A DNA stretch of 64,000 bases from Sphingomonadales bacterium (lineage in GTDB: Bacteria > Pseudomonadota > Alphaproteobacteria > Sphingomonadales > Sphingomonadaceae). The notes beneath the pieces were generated by a model. It was not told where the DNA came from and made no database searches. It saw only the letters and a program-made list of their open reading frames with translations. The translations under genes and the position numbers were made by a program. The stretch is from NCBI GenBank assembly GCA_016720115.1, contig JADJXT010000002.1, positions 186,001 through 250,000 of the forward strand, written 5' to 3'. Shown here in pieces: positions 31,577-39,134 of this stretch; the stretch's first letter is position 1, and every line of letters begins with the position of its first letter.

Positions 31577-31867
31577 ATGAGTTGGGGAGGTCCCACCTTT
31601 GTAGTTGCCATGATCGCCATTTTTTACGGCGGATGGATATTGAACAACTGGATCCGTGCCCGCCACGGTTACCCCCTCGAAGATGAATGGGGCGGCAAGT
31701 CGGAAAAAGGCCTGCCCGATTCAGAACGCAAGATCGGTTTGCTGACAAACGAAAACGAAGCCCTGCAGGGCAAGATCAGCCGCCTTGAAGAGCGCGTCGC
31801 CGTTCTCGAACGCATCGCGACCGACAAAGGCACCAGACTTGCCGACGAGATTGAAAGCCTGCGCTGA
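31577..31867 (+). CDS. Psp-array protein 2: membrane helix plus coiled coil
   Basis: 96 residues from ATG 31577, with GGGAGG upstream (the longer frame from 31535 starts inside the previous gene). Membrane helix at about 6-24, then WIRARHGYPLEDEWGG, a motif shared with protein 3, then LTNENEALQGKISRLEERVAVLERIATD and the end LADEIESLR, identical to the PspC end. The last 27 bases are an exact DNA copy of the pspC end. Function unknown. Confidence 0.85.
   Translation: MSWGGPTFVVAMIAIFYGGWILNNWIRARHGYPLEDEWGGKSEKGLPDSERKIGLLTNENEALQGKISRLEERVAVLERIATDKGTRLADEIESLR
31841..31867 (+). repeat. 27-base exact repeat, copy 2 (3' end of array gene 2)
   Basis: Identical to 31226-31252 at the end of pspC. 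See that entry for the interpretation. Confidence 0.85.
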
Positions 31868-31890
31868 CAACGCGCATAGGAGTACGAAAA

Positions 31891-32220
31891 ATGGCTGAAG
31901 AAATGCTGTTGAAATTCCTCCCCTTCCTGATCGCTGGCGGCCTGTTGGTCGGTGCGATGGGGATTGTCGGATGGGTATACACTACGCGGCTGCGCATCAA
32001 GCACGGCTATCCGCTCGAAGGCACCTGGGGGCAGACCGTCTATCCCAAGACCGACCAGGAATCGGTCGAAAGGATCAAGCTGCTCAGCCAGGAAAATGCG
32101 CAGCTTCGCGCCGAACTCGGCTCGATCAAGGACCGGTTGGGTAACGTCGAAAAGATCGTCGTCGAAGACAGCCATAAGCTCGGCGCAGAAATCGAGGCCC
32201 TGCGCGGCCCGGCGAACTGA
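31891..32220 (+). CDS. Psp-array protein 3: membrane helix plus coiled coil
   Basis: 109 residues. Membrane helix at about 9-31, then RLRIKHGYPLEGTWGQ (compare ARHGYPLEDEWGG in protein 2), a polar linker, and the coiled coil LLSQENAQLRAELGSIKDRLGNVEKIVVEDSHKLGAEIEALR. The order of motifs is the same as in protein 2, so the two are paralogues. TAGGAG lies upstream of the ATG. Function unknown. Confidence 0.85.
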   Translation: MAEEMLLKFLPFLIAGGLLVGAMGIVGWVYTTRLRIKHGYPLEGTWGQTVYPKTDQESVERIKLLSQENAQLRAELGSIKDRLGNVEKIVVEDSHKLGAEIEALRGPAN

Positions 32221-32229
32221 GGACTGAAT

Positions 32230-32526
32230 ATGAGCCCGATACTCATCCCGATATTAGGCATTTGCTGCGGCCTTCTGGCAATCTTCGCAGGTGCGATCTT
32301 TCGCCCCTGGCTGAAGATGAAGGAACGCCAGATGGAGCTGGATGCGCAGAACATTGCCGAAAAGGCGGCGCAATATGCGGCCGACAAAGGGCGGCTGGAG
32401 GAACGCGTCGCCGTGCTGGAACGCATCGTTACCGACCAGGGCTACAGTCTGGCCAAGGAAATCGAGGCATTACGCACAACCCCGCTGAATTTCGAACCAT
32501 CGCATGAAAAGGAAGTGCAGAAATGA
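32230..32526 (+). CDS. Psp-array protein 4: membrane helix plus coiled coil
   Basis: 98 residues. Membrane helix at about 3-23 with two cysteines (ICCG), then KMKERQMELDAQNIAEKAAQYAADK and the shared GRLEERVAVLERIVTDQGYSLAKEIEALR; the first part of this motif (LEERVAVLERI) is identical to protein 2. A short polar tail follows. The KMKERQMELDAQ segment is reminiscent of small PspB-like proteins. Its stop overlaps the start of protein 5 (ATGA). Confidence 0.85.
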   Translation: MSPILIPILGICCGLLAIFAGAIFRPWLKMKERQMELDAQNIAEKAAQYAADKGRLEERVAVLERIVTDQGYSLAKEIEALRTTPLNFEPSHEKEVQK

Positions 32527-32804
32527 TCGGCGATCCGTTCACCATGGTCGTGGCCATCATTGCCATCATAACGATCGGCAAGATCATCCAGAGCAAGCAC
32601 AAGGCCAAATATGGCATTGTCGAGGATGAGGACATGATGGGCAACAAGACCCATCAGCGGCTGATCAGCAACAATGAAACGCAGGCATTGCAGAACGAGA
32701 TTCACGAGCTGAAAGAACGCGTCAAGGTTCTCGAACGCATCGCCACGGACAACAGCAGCGCAGTTGACGTCAGCCGTCAGATCGAAGCCCTGCGCGACCG
32801 GTAA
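32523..32804 (+). CDS. Psp-array protein 5: membrane helix plus coiled coil
   Basis: 93 residues. Membrane helix at about 5-21, HKAKYGIVEDEDMMG (a diverged form of the HGYPLED motif of proteins 2 and 3), then LQNEIHELKERVKVLERIATDNSSAVDVSRQIEALRDR. It overlaps protein 4 by 4 bases, showing translational coupling. Function unknown. Confidence 0.85.
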   Translation: MIGDPFTMVVAIIAIITIGKIIQSKHKAKYGIVEDEDMMGNKTHQRLISNNETQALQNEIHELKERVKVLERIATDNSSAVDVSRQIEALRDR

Positions 32805-32826
32805 TCACAACAAGGAAGGAAGGACC

Positions 32827-33069
32827 ATGCCACAGGACCCCAGCTTCTACCTGACGGTGAGCGCGCTGGCGCTGGCGACGGTCGGAATCATCGCCGCTGC
32901 CAGCCTGCGCGGATGGCGCGACTGGATCGAACTCAAGCGCTGCGAAATGGAGAGCCAGCAGCGCCCTTCGCATGATGGCGCGCCTTCGACGGTGTCGCGC
33001 ATAGAAGTCGCCGATCTCAAGGAACGCGTCAAAAAACTGGAAGCAATCGCGGCAGGCATTGATATCTGA
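32827..33069 (+). CDS. Psp-array protein 6: shortened member
   Basis: 80 residues from ATG 32827, with AAGGAAGGAAGG upstream. Membrane helix at about 7-26, a basic-amphipathic linker DWIELKRCEMES, and a coiled coil VADLKERVKKLEAIAAGIDI that stops where the other members continue to EIExLR. It therefore lacks the terminal helix. It is the last gene of the array; sufE begins 25 bases on. Function unknown. Confidence 0.8.
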   Translation: MPQDPSFYLTVSALALATVGIIAAASLRGWRDWIELKRCEMESQQRPSHDGAPSTVSRIEVADLKERVKKLEAIAAGIDI

Positions 33070-33094
33070 CGACCAAGGCCATAAGCGCAGCCGC

Positions 33095-33496
33095 ATGACC
33101 GCGCTGGCCGACATATTGGACGAATATGAATTTCTCGATGGTGACGATCGCTATCGCCTGCTGATCGATCTGGGCAAGGAACTGCCCGACATGCCCGATG
33201 CCCTTAAAACCGATGCCACGCTGGTTCGCGGCTGTTCCGCAAGCGTCTGGGTGTATCCGGTGATCGGGGATGGCAATCTGAGCTTTCTGGCGGACAGCAA
33301 CGCGGCGATTACCAAGGGGATCATTGCGCTTGTCCTGAAAACGGTCGAGGGCAAATCTGCCCATGAAGTCGGTGCCACCGATATCGAGGGTGCTCTCGCG
33401 CCCTTCGACCTCAAAAACCAGCTAAGTTCGAACCGGACGCAGGGAATTCCGAACATGATCGCGCTGATCCGCGATACCGCCGCGCGCTACGCTTAG
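33095..33496 (+). CDS. sufE: SufE family sulfur acceptor
   Basis: 133 residues from ATG 33095. Accepts persulfide sulfur from a cysteine desulfurase (SufS) for Fe-S cluster assembly. The active-site cysteine is in VRGCSASVWV (about residue 48), followed by DGNLSFLADSNAAITKGIIALVL and the C-terminal SSNRTQGIPNMIALIRD, all family hallmarks. No other suf genes are adjacent, so it may be a second SufE-like protein (CsdE type) or an orphan. It converges with the J-domain gene, the stops being 5 bases apart. Confidence 0.92.
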   Translation: MTALADILDEYEFLDGDDRYRLLIDLGKELPDMPDALKTDATLVRGCSASVWVYPVIGDGNLSFLADSNAAITKGIIALVLKTVEGKSAHEVGATDIEGALAPFDLKNQLSSNRTQGIPNMIALIRDTAARYA

Positions 33497-33501
33497 TCCG
33501 C

Positions 33502-34035
33502 TCAGCCTTTCCAGGCCCTGCGCTCCTCGGCAGCGCGCAATACTTCGAAAGCTGTCTGCCCTGCCTGAAAGGCTTTTGCCGCATCGGCATCATTCGGGCG
33601 CACATCAGGATGTGTTTCCTTGGCAATTTTGCGCCAGGCCTTTTTCACATCTTCGAAATCGGCGTCGGGATCGAGCCCGAGCAATTCAAGTGCCCGCATC
33701 TCGTCGCGACTGCGGCTGCCGTCGCCCGGCCCCGTCCAGCCATAATGCGCAGATTCGCGATATCCGCAGGCATCCCGTTTTTCGTCTGCCTCTCGTTTCG
33801 CAGCTTCCTCTGCCGTCAGACCGGCAAAATAGTCCCAACCGCGATTATACTCGGCGGCATGTTCCTCACAGAACATCCAGCGTTCAGGACTGTTCGGGGA
33901 TTTCGGTGCCGGGCAGTTGCCCTGCCGCTCGCAGCCAACGCGGTCGCACAGGCGCACGGCCTGTGCCTCGCGCGTGGACCCATAGCCACGCCAGCGGGGA
34001 AAACCCCAATCATTGCTTCGTGAAGAACGGGCCAT
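33502..34035 (-). CDS. J-domain protein with cysteine-rich N-terminus
   Basis: 177 residues. A C-terminal J domain (about 110-175) contains helix II, the invariant HPD (THPDVRP) and a shortened helix III/IV; a DnaK-type chaperone partner is implied. The N-terminus has Cys30, Cys35, Cys41, Cys56 and His59, which could form a zinc site, around VRLCDRVGCERQGNC and MFCEEH. Such small J proteins are widespread in alphaproteobacteria; function unknown. No G/F or client-binding domains as in DnaJ. Confidence 0.85.
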   Translation of the reverse strand: MARSSRSNDWGFPRWRGYGSTREAQAVRLCDRVGCERQGNCPAPKSPNSPERWMFCEEHAAEYNRGWDYFAGLTAEEAAKREADEKRDACGYRESAHYGWTGPGDGSRSRDEMRALELLGLDPDADFEDVKKAWRKIAKETHPDVRPNDADAAKAFQAGQTAFEVLRAAEERRAWKG

Positions 34036-34087
34036 GCCGCCGCATTAGCGATGGCATGGCCCATATGCTAGGCCGAAAAGGGCCAAA

Positions 34088-34717
34088 TTACATGCTTGCC
34101 GCGCCAGCCATCATGGCACCGCCAAAGAAGGTAGCGATCAACATGCCGCCGATAAACATGGTCAGCACCATCGACAGGACGATGTAAATCAGGATGATGA
34201 CGACCGTGAAACCGGCAATTTTTTCCGCCGGGGCCTCCATGATCGGGCCGATTCCTGTGTAAATAAGGTACACGACATAGGCGATTGCCGCGAGTGACAC
34301 GAGGCCACCGACGGGCCCGAGAAACGGTGCAATCAAACCCGCAACCCATGACGGAGTTGACGCATAGGCCATCAGCTTCGTCGCACTGACGATATCCGAT
34401 TTGCCATTGAAGCTCGGCGATACCGCATTGACGATGAGGCTCATCACATAGAGCATGATCAGACCGATAACAAAGCCCACCGCGGCCATACCTGCCGCTA
34501 TTCCAATCCCGACAGACGCAACGCCCATAGGGGCGAACGAACCTGCGCCAATGCCCAGCAGCCCCAACGCAATCACCGATCCGATTATGGGAAGCACGGA
34601 CAACGGAATGGCATAGCCAGTGAACAAGCCACCCACAGTGGCAGGCTCTTTGGCGATAACCTCCCATTCGGCTTTCGGGTTGAGAAGGATATTCTTCGCT
34701 CTATCGACCAATGACAT
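34088..34717 (-). CDS. Yip1-family membrane protein
   Basis: 209 residues from ATG 34717, with GGGGAAAG upstream. A short cytoplasmic N-terminus (SLVDRAKNILLNPKAEWEVIAKE, a typical Yip1-type opening) is followed by five hydrophobic segments spread from about 30 to the end. Yip1-domain proteins are polytopic and of unknown function in bacteria. The Gly/Ala/Met-rich C-terminus is hydrophobic to the end. It is monocistronic and divergent from the next gene. Confidence 0.82.
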   Translation of the reverse strand: MSLVDRAKNILLNPKAEWEVIAKEPATVGGLFTGYAIPLSVLPIIGSVIALGLLGIGAGSFAPMGVASVGIGIAAGMAAVGFVIGLIMLYVMSLIVNAVSPSFNGKSDIVSATKLMAYASTPSWVAGLIAPFLGPVGGLVSLAAIAYVVYLIYTGIGPIMEAPAEKIAGFTVVIILIYIVLSMVLTMFIGGMLIATFFGGAMMAGAASM

Positions 34718-34803
34718 TTGCTTTCCCCTCATCAATGTAGATACGATTTGATGTGAGAGAACCACAATTGCTTCAATAAGTAAATCAAAAGGAAGAGTGC
34801 TTC

Positions 34804-35193
34804 ATGCTGGCTGCATCACGCATCCTTGTCGCAATCATCGGGCTGCTGTCGCTGATTTCGGTATATCAACATTGGTTTGACGTTGCTTCTTTGGCAGACG
34901 CGCGAGGTATCGAGACGGTAGGCGCAATCGGAGCCGCCAATATCCGGGCTGATGTCGGAGGATTGTTTTTGGCAATCGCACTATTCGCCTTTGTCGCGGC
35001 ATGGAAACGCAGTTCGACCTGGCTTGCGGCGACATGGCTTCTCCCTGCCCTCGCATTGCTGGGCCGAGTTATCAGCCTCGCGCTCGATGGGGGCTCCGCG
35101 CGCGTGATTGAACCGATGGTGGTCGAAGCTGTAGTGCTCACGCTGCTGGGCAGCGTCTATCTTTATTGGAAAAAGCTGCCAGAGGGTCTGTAA
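34804..35193 (+). CDS. Four-helix small membrane protein
   Basis: 129 residues with four hydrophobic segments (about 6-22, 48-66, 73-91 and 105-122). It resembles small DUF4345-like membrane proteins of unknown function, on topology only. Its last five codons overlap the 3' end of the RNase P RNA gene on the opposite strand, so its C-terminus is constrained by the P1 helix of that RNA. Confidence 0.7.
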   Translation: MLAASRILVAIIGLLSLISVYQHWFDVASLADARGIETVGAIGAANIRADVGGLFLAIALFAFVAAWKRSSTWLAATWLLPALALLGRVISLALDGGSARVIEPMVVEAVVLTLLGSVYLYWKKLPEGL

Positions 35194-35545
35194 GCCGGGT
35201 TCTGTCCACCCCCGAAAGGGATAGGCGACCATTCCTCTAGGCGGCGCATTGCTGCGACGCTCAAGCAATCAACCCGGGCGACTGGCAGGAGGATGCCATG
35301 TGCCGCCCCTATTCGATTTTGCTCCCGGTGGGGTTTGCCGTGCCGCAGGCGTTGCCGCCCGCGCGGTGCGCCCTTGCCGCACCCTTTCGCCCTTACCCGG
35401 CCAAAGCCGTGGCGGTTTGCTTTCTGTGGCACTTTCCCTTGGGTTACCCCAGCCGGAAGTTATCCGGCACCGTTCCTCGCTGGAGCCCGGACTTTCCTCC
35501 CGCACCCCGCAAGCGAAGCACCGGCGGTCGCCCGACCCTCTGGCG
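35178..35545 (-). ncRNA. rnpB: RNase P RNA, bacterial class A
   Basis: Catalytic RNA that matures tRNA 5' ends. On the minus strand all class A landmarks are visible: the 5' half of P4 GGAGGAAAGTCCGGGCTCC, the GGGTAAGGGCGAAAGGGTGCG block, GGCAACG, and near the 3' end ACAGAACCCGGCTTA. The ends pair as P1: GCCAGAGGGTC (from about 35544) with GACCCTCTGGC (ending 35178), followed by AGCTTTTT. Length is about 368 nt. It starts only a few bases after the ampD stop, with its promoter inside ampD, and its 3' end overlaps the convergent small membrane gene. Confidence 0.95.
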
Positions 35546-35547
35546 CG

Positions 35548-36243
35548 TCAGCCGATAGCAGGTCCGCCTTCATGTTCCAAGAGCAGGCTCCAAAGGATTG
35601 CACGACACTGGCCATCAATGATGCCGTCGACGTTTTCAGGCCGGAAACGGCGCTGAAATGCCACAACAGCCTTGGGGCCATCGGCAACGCCATAACCGTA
35701 GCGCTCCAGCGCCAGAAGAAAGGCTGCATCGCCCCAACCCGGATCGACAAGCTGCCTGGTCGGTCGCGGAACGGCAAGCCCCACTTTCGCCAAACGCTCC
35801 CAATCGAACAGTTCGCCCGGATCCTCCTTACGCGCCGGCGCAACGTCGCTATGTCCTACGACATTTCGAGGCGGAATTCCGTAAGTCCGCACAATCTCCG
35901 CGACCAGGGGAACAAGCGACGCCATCTGCTCCTCGGGAAATGGCCGATAGCCCCATTCATGCCCCGGATTGACAATCTCAATGCCAATACTGGCACTGTT
36001 GCAGTCGGTTATCCCGCGCCAATAGGAAAGGCCTGCATGTTGCGCGCGCTGTTCTTCACGGACCATGTGAATGATCTGCCCGTCTTCCTCGACGACATAA
36101 TGCGCGGAAACCTTTGAAGTCGGATTGGCGAGCCATTCGACTGCCTCCGGGCCGCTTTTCATGCCGGTATAGTGCAGCACCAGCATGGTTATCGGCAGCG
36201 TGCGCTCACCGAAGTTCGGGGATGGATACCAGATCATGCGCAT
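35548..36243 (-). CDS. N-acetylmuramoyl-L-alanine amidase (AmpD type) with peptidoglycan-binding tail
   Basis: 231 residues. The Amidase_2 domain (about 15-150) has the zinc ligands in LVLHYT (His24) and VVGHSDVAPARKEDPG (His and Asp), plus the SAHYVVEEDG motif. A C-terminal peptidoglycan_binding_1-like segment (ALERYGYGVADGPKAVVAFQRRFRP) follows. No signal peptide is seen, so it acts either in the cytosol on recycled anhydromuropeptides like AmpD, or is exported another way. It is upstream of rnpB on the same strand, the stop being about 3 bases from the RNA. Confidence 0.92.
   Translation of the reverse strand: MRMIWYPSPNFGERTLPITMLVLHYTGMKSGPEAVEWLANPTSKVSAHYVVEEDGQIIHMVREEQRAQHAGLSYWRGITDCNSASIGIEIVNPGHEWGYRPFPEEQMASLVPLVAEIVRTYGIPPRNVVGHSDVAPARKEDPGELFDWERLAKVGLAVPRPTRQLVDPGWGDAAFLLALERYGYGVADGPKAVVAFQRRFRPENVDGIIDGQCRAILWSLLLEHEGGPAIG
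35552..35580 (-). promoter_or_regulatory. Candidate rnpB promoter inside the ampD 3' end
   Basis: On the minus strand TTGGAA (complement of 35575-35580) and TATCGG (35552-35557) are 17 bases apart, the ideal spacing, and the start would fall about 7 bases later, near 35545, exactly where the P1 helix begins. The -10 match is only partial, so this is a plausible rather than proven promoter. Confidence 0.5.
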
Positions 36244-36278
36244 GTCATAGGCCGCCTGCGGCCCGATGCAAAGCCCGC

Positions 36279-37145
36279 TTAGATTGCGATCCTGCGATGC
36301 TCCGGCGCAAACAAGCCTGCCTGATCTGCTCTCCGATAGAAACCGCGAAATTCGCGAGAAGCCTCAAACTTTTCGGTTTGGCCGATTACGGTCTCCGCAG
36401 CACCAAGCATCAAGATGCCATCCGGCGCCAATGCCGAAGCAAGATGCTCAAGCACCTCACGACGCTTGTTCTCGCAAAGGTACATCAACATGTTGCGACA
36501 TAGAATCAGGTCGAATTGCCCCATATGCCGAGCGCTATCGAGCTGATTGTGCCTCGAAAAGGTAACCATCTTGCGCACTTCCGGCTTGGCAAGCCACTCG
36601 CCGTCGACCTGGTCAAAATATTTCAACATCAACATGACGGGTAGACCACGCTGGATTTCGAACTGCGAATACTGCCCCTTGCGGGCTTTTGCCAAAGCAC
36701 TTGTGGAGATATCCGTCGCCAGTATCTGGATGCTCCATCCCCGCCATTTTTCCGCATTTTCAAGGAATGACATTGCAAGTGAATGGGGTTCCTGTCCTGT
36801 TGAACAGGCGGCCGACCATATCCGCAGTCTTTTGGTTGAGGCACGGGCTGCGCGCAGTGAATCCATTACCGGCCCGGTCAGCAGGGCAAAATTCGCCTGA
36901 TCGCGAAAGAAGCTGGTTTCATTGTTCACCATGGATTCCATGCATTCCTTCAAAAGCTCAGGCTCGCCGTCGCCATCCAAAATGGCGGCCAGCATGTCGA
37001 TATCCGGGATCGAGTGCTTTCTGAGCAACGGCTTCAACGCCATTTCGACACGCCAGTGCCGGTTGGCGAGAAGTTGCTGCCCGGTTTCGCGCGCAAGCAG
37101 ATCGGCCAGTTTGCGATGGGCGCGAGCGACAACGGCCTCACTCAT
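36279..37145 (-). CDS. cheR: Chemotaxis receptor methyltransferase CheR
   Basis: SAM-dependent methylation of receptor glutamates. 288 residues: N-terminal helical CheR_N domain (about 1-75) and methyltransferase domain with NETSFFRDQ (about 87), IWSAACSTGQEPHSLAM (SAM site), ILATDIS and FDLILCRNMLMYL, all hallmarks of CheR. It overlaps cheB by 4 bases and ends the chpT-cheA-cheW-cheY-cheB-cheR run. No receptor gene is in this window. Confidence 0.95.
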   Translation of the reverse strand: MSEAVVARAHRKLADLLARETGQQLLANRHWRVEMALKPLLRKHSIPDIDMLAAILDGDGEPELLKECMESMVNNETSFFRDQANFALLTGPVMDSLRAARASTKRLRIWSAACSTGQEPHSLAMSFLENAEKWRGWSIQILATDISTSALAKARKGQYSQFEIQRGLPVMLMLKYFDQVDGEWLAKPEVRKMVTFSRHNQLDSARHMGQFDLILCRNMLMYLCENKRREVLEHLASALAPDGILMLGAAETVIGQTEKFEASREFRGFYRRADQAGLFAPEHRRIAI

Positions 37146-38230
37146 AGCTTGACCGCCTGACCCAACAGGCGGGTCATCGAACCTGGAGACAAAATCGCAT
37201 CAGCAAGTCCGGCCTTGGCAACGGCACCGGGCATTCCCCACACCACACAAGTTTCGGCGTCCTGGACAATCACCTTGCCGCCATTTCGCGACAGGCAAGC
37301 TGCGCCCGCTGTACCATCATTCCCCATGCCGCTGAGCACGATCGCCAACGCATCGGGGCCATAGACTTCGGCGACTGATTCAAACAAGGCGTCAACAGAC
37401 GGGCTGTATCGACTTCCCGAATAATGCTGCAAATGCTCTATCTTGCGACGTCGCCCTGCGACTACGCAGGTCAAATGTGCATTGCCCGGCGAAATGTAGA
37501 TTGTCCGATCTTGAATTTCCGTTCCAGGCTTCGGGACGCACACGATCCGGTTCGTGTGCGATGACAATTGCCGCGCAAAAAATTCCATAAACGCATCGGG
37601 CAAATGTTGTGCAATCAGGACGGGGCAATCCAGTTCATCAGGAAGATTGCGAATAATCTCATAGATTACCGGAATTCCTCCGGTGGATGCCCCGATGGCG
37701 ATGCAGTGCGGCCGATTGAGGGCAAGCTTTGCATTGAGCGCGCTGCCGTCATCGGCTGGCCCGGAACCGTCGCGCGACAATGGCCGCACCGAATTGCCAA
37801 GCCGCACCACCTTTTCGACAAGCAGATCTGGGAATCGTCCGGCAAATCCGGAACGTCCCGGCTTGGCCAACGTATCGCAGGCGCCCAGCTCCAGTGCACG
37901 GATTGCTGCTGGCCCATTTTCCTCGGCAAAGGAGGATACGACCATCACGCGCGCACCCTGCGCCGCATCCAGAATATCAGGAAGCGCATCCAGGCCCGAC
38001 CGTTCCGGCATTTCGATGTCGAGCAAGATTATATCTGCATGGGTGTGACGCAGCAGTGAAAGCGCTTCTGCGCTGTTGCCGGCCTCTCCCACGATTTCAA
38101 TTTCACCGCTATCGCTCAGCACGCGCGAAAATATGGATCGCACGACATTGCTGTCGTCGACAAGCAGCACCCTTATCCGGCGATCTGACGGTTCATGGGT
38201 CGGGCAAGCGAGGCGATGAGAAGCACGCAT
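37142..38230 (-). CDS. cheB: Chemotaxis methylesterase/deamidase CheB
   Basis: 362 residues. The N-terminal receiver domain (about 18-140) has the acidic pocket VDDSN, phospho-acceptor Asp71 (LLDIEMPERSG) and a conserved Lys in the TLAKPG segment. The C-terminal esterase has the catalytic Ser in IGASTGG, His in LIAQHLPDAFMEFFA and Asp in SGMGNDGTAG. It is therefore complete. The first 17 residues before the receiver are an unusual short extension. It overlaps cheR and lies 9 bases after the cheY-like gene. Confidence 0.95.
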   Translation of the reverse strand: MRASHRLACPTHEPSDRRIRVLLVDDSNVVRSIFSRVLSDSGEIEIVGEAGNSAEALSLLRHTHADIILLDIEMPERSGLDALPDILDAAQGARVMVVSSFAEENGPAAIRALELGACDTLAKPGRSGFAGRFPDLLVEKVVRLGNSVRPLSRDGSGPADDGSALNAKLALNRPHCIAIGASTGGIPVIYEIIRNLPDELDCPVLIAQHLPDAFMEFFARQLSSHTNRIVCVPKPGTEIQDRTIYISPGNAHLTCVVAGRRRKIEHLQHYSGSRYSPSVDALFESVAEVYGPDALAIVLSGMGNDGTAGAACLSRNGGKVIVQDAETCVVWGMPGAVAKAGLADAILSPGSMTRLLGQAVKL

Positions 38231-38239
38231 CCGGAAATA

Positions 38240-38602
38240 TCAGATACAACCAACCATCTGCAATTTGGTTTCGAGCGTTTCACGGTCAAACGGCTTCATT
38301 ACATATTCGTCCGCCCCTGCCTCAATCGCGGCCTGAATATGGGCAATGCCATTTTCCGTTGTGCAGAAGATTACTTTGGCACCCGCCGCATTTGCCGCGC
38401 GATAGGCGCGAAGAAATTCCATGCCGCTCATGATCGGCATGTTCCAGTCAAGCAGGATAACGTCTGGCTGGCGCGCCGAGCATTGGTCCAGTGCCTCATT
38501 CCCATCCGAAGCTTCGTCAACTTCGAATTCCAGCGTTTCCAGAATGTGGCGGGCGACCTTGCGGATGACCTTGCTGTCATCGACAATAAGGCAGGTTTTC
38601 AT
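38240..38602 (-). CDS. CheY-like single-domain response regulator
   Basis: 120 residues, receiver domain only: acidic pair DD8-9 (IVDDSK), phospho-acceptor Asp52 (LLDWNMPIMSG), Thr82 region and Lys103 (VMKPFD). The start at 38602 has AGGAG eight bases upstream. It could be CheY or a CtrA-pathway/general-stress single receiver; its place between cheB and cheW supports a CheA substrate. Confidence 0.92.
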   Translation of the reverse strand: MKTCLIVDDSKVIRKVARHILETLEFEVDEASDGNEALDQCSARQPDVILLDWNMPIMSGMEFLRAYRAANAAGAKVIFCTTENGIAHIQAAIEAGADEYVMKPFDRETLETKLQMVGCI

Positions 38603-38698
38603 GCGGGCACTCCTTGGTCCATATTGGACCAAAACTAGCCACAGCCCGTTATTGTCCGGTTAATACCGCGCGCGAGTATATAAAAATCCGGCACCGAT

Positions 38699-39133
38699 TT
38701 AGGCCGCCAGTCGATCCTCAATTGCAACCAATTGCTCCGGGTTCACAACCATCACCAACTTGCCATCAATTTCAATCAGTTCACTGACCACATCCAGCCA
38801 TTTGGGATCAAGTTTGGTTACAGGGATCAAGGTGTCTGCGTTGACCGAAACGACATCGTCAACACGATCAACCAACAGTCCAAAACTATGCCCGCCAATC
38901 GAAGCTACGACTGCCAGCTGCTCTTGTTCGATCGGCTTCCTTTGGCCCGTTATGCGATACTGACAGTCGATAAGTGTCAGGACGCGGCTCCGAAGTGCGA
39001 AGAGTCCGGCGACTACAGGGTCGCAACGCGGTACGTCGACAACTTCACCTACCGTAACCACAGACTCGATAAAATCGCTGCAAATCGCGACAGAATTTTC
39101 GGCGATTTCCGCAATGAGGAAAAGCTTCGTCAT
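38699..39133 (-). CDS. cheW: CheW-like coupling protein
   Basis: 144 residues from ATG 39133, one base after the cheA stop. A single CheW domain with the two beta-barrel halves (LFALRSRVLTLIDCQYRITG, FGLLVDRVDDVVSVNADTLIPV). It links CheA to a receptor array. It starts immediately at the end of cheA, so the two are translated together. Gap 38603-38698 contains no gene. Confidence 0.9.
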   Translation of the reverse strand: MTKLFLIAEIAENSVAICSDFIESVVTVGEVVDVPRCDPVVAGLFALRSRVLTLIDCQYRITGQRKPIEQEQLAVVASIGGHSFGLLVDRVDDVVSVNADTLIPVTKLDPKWLDVVSELIEIDGKLVMVVNPEQLVAIEDRLAA

Positions 39134-39134
39134 C

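Noticed and set aside
35293..36117. Plus-strand frames across rnpB (35249-36117)
   Set aside because: They lie over the RNase P RNA and ampD on the opposite strand; rnpB folding and conserved blocks explain the sequence.
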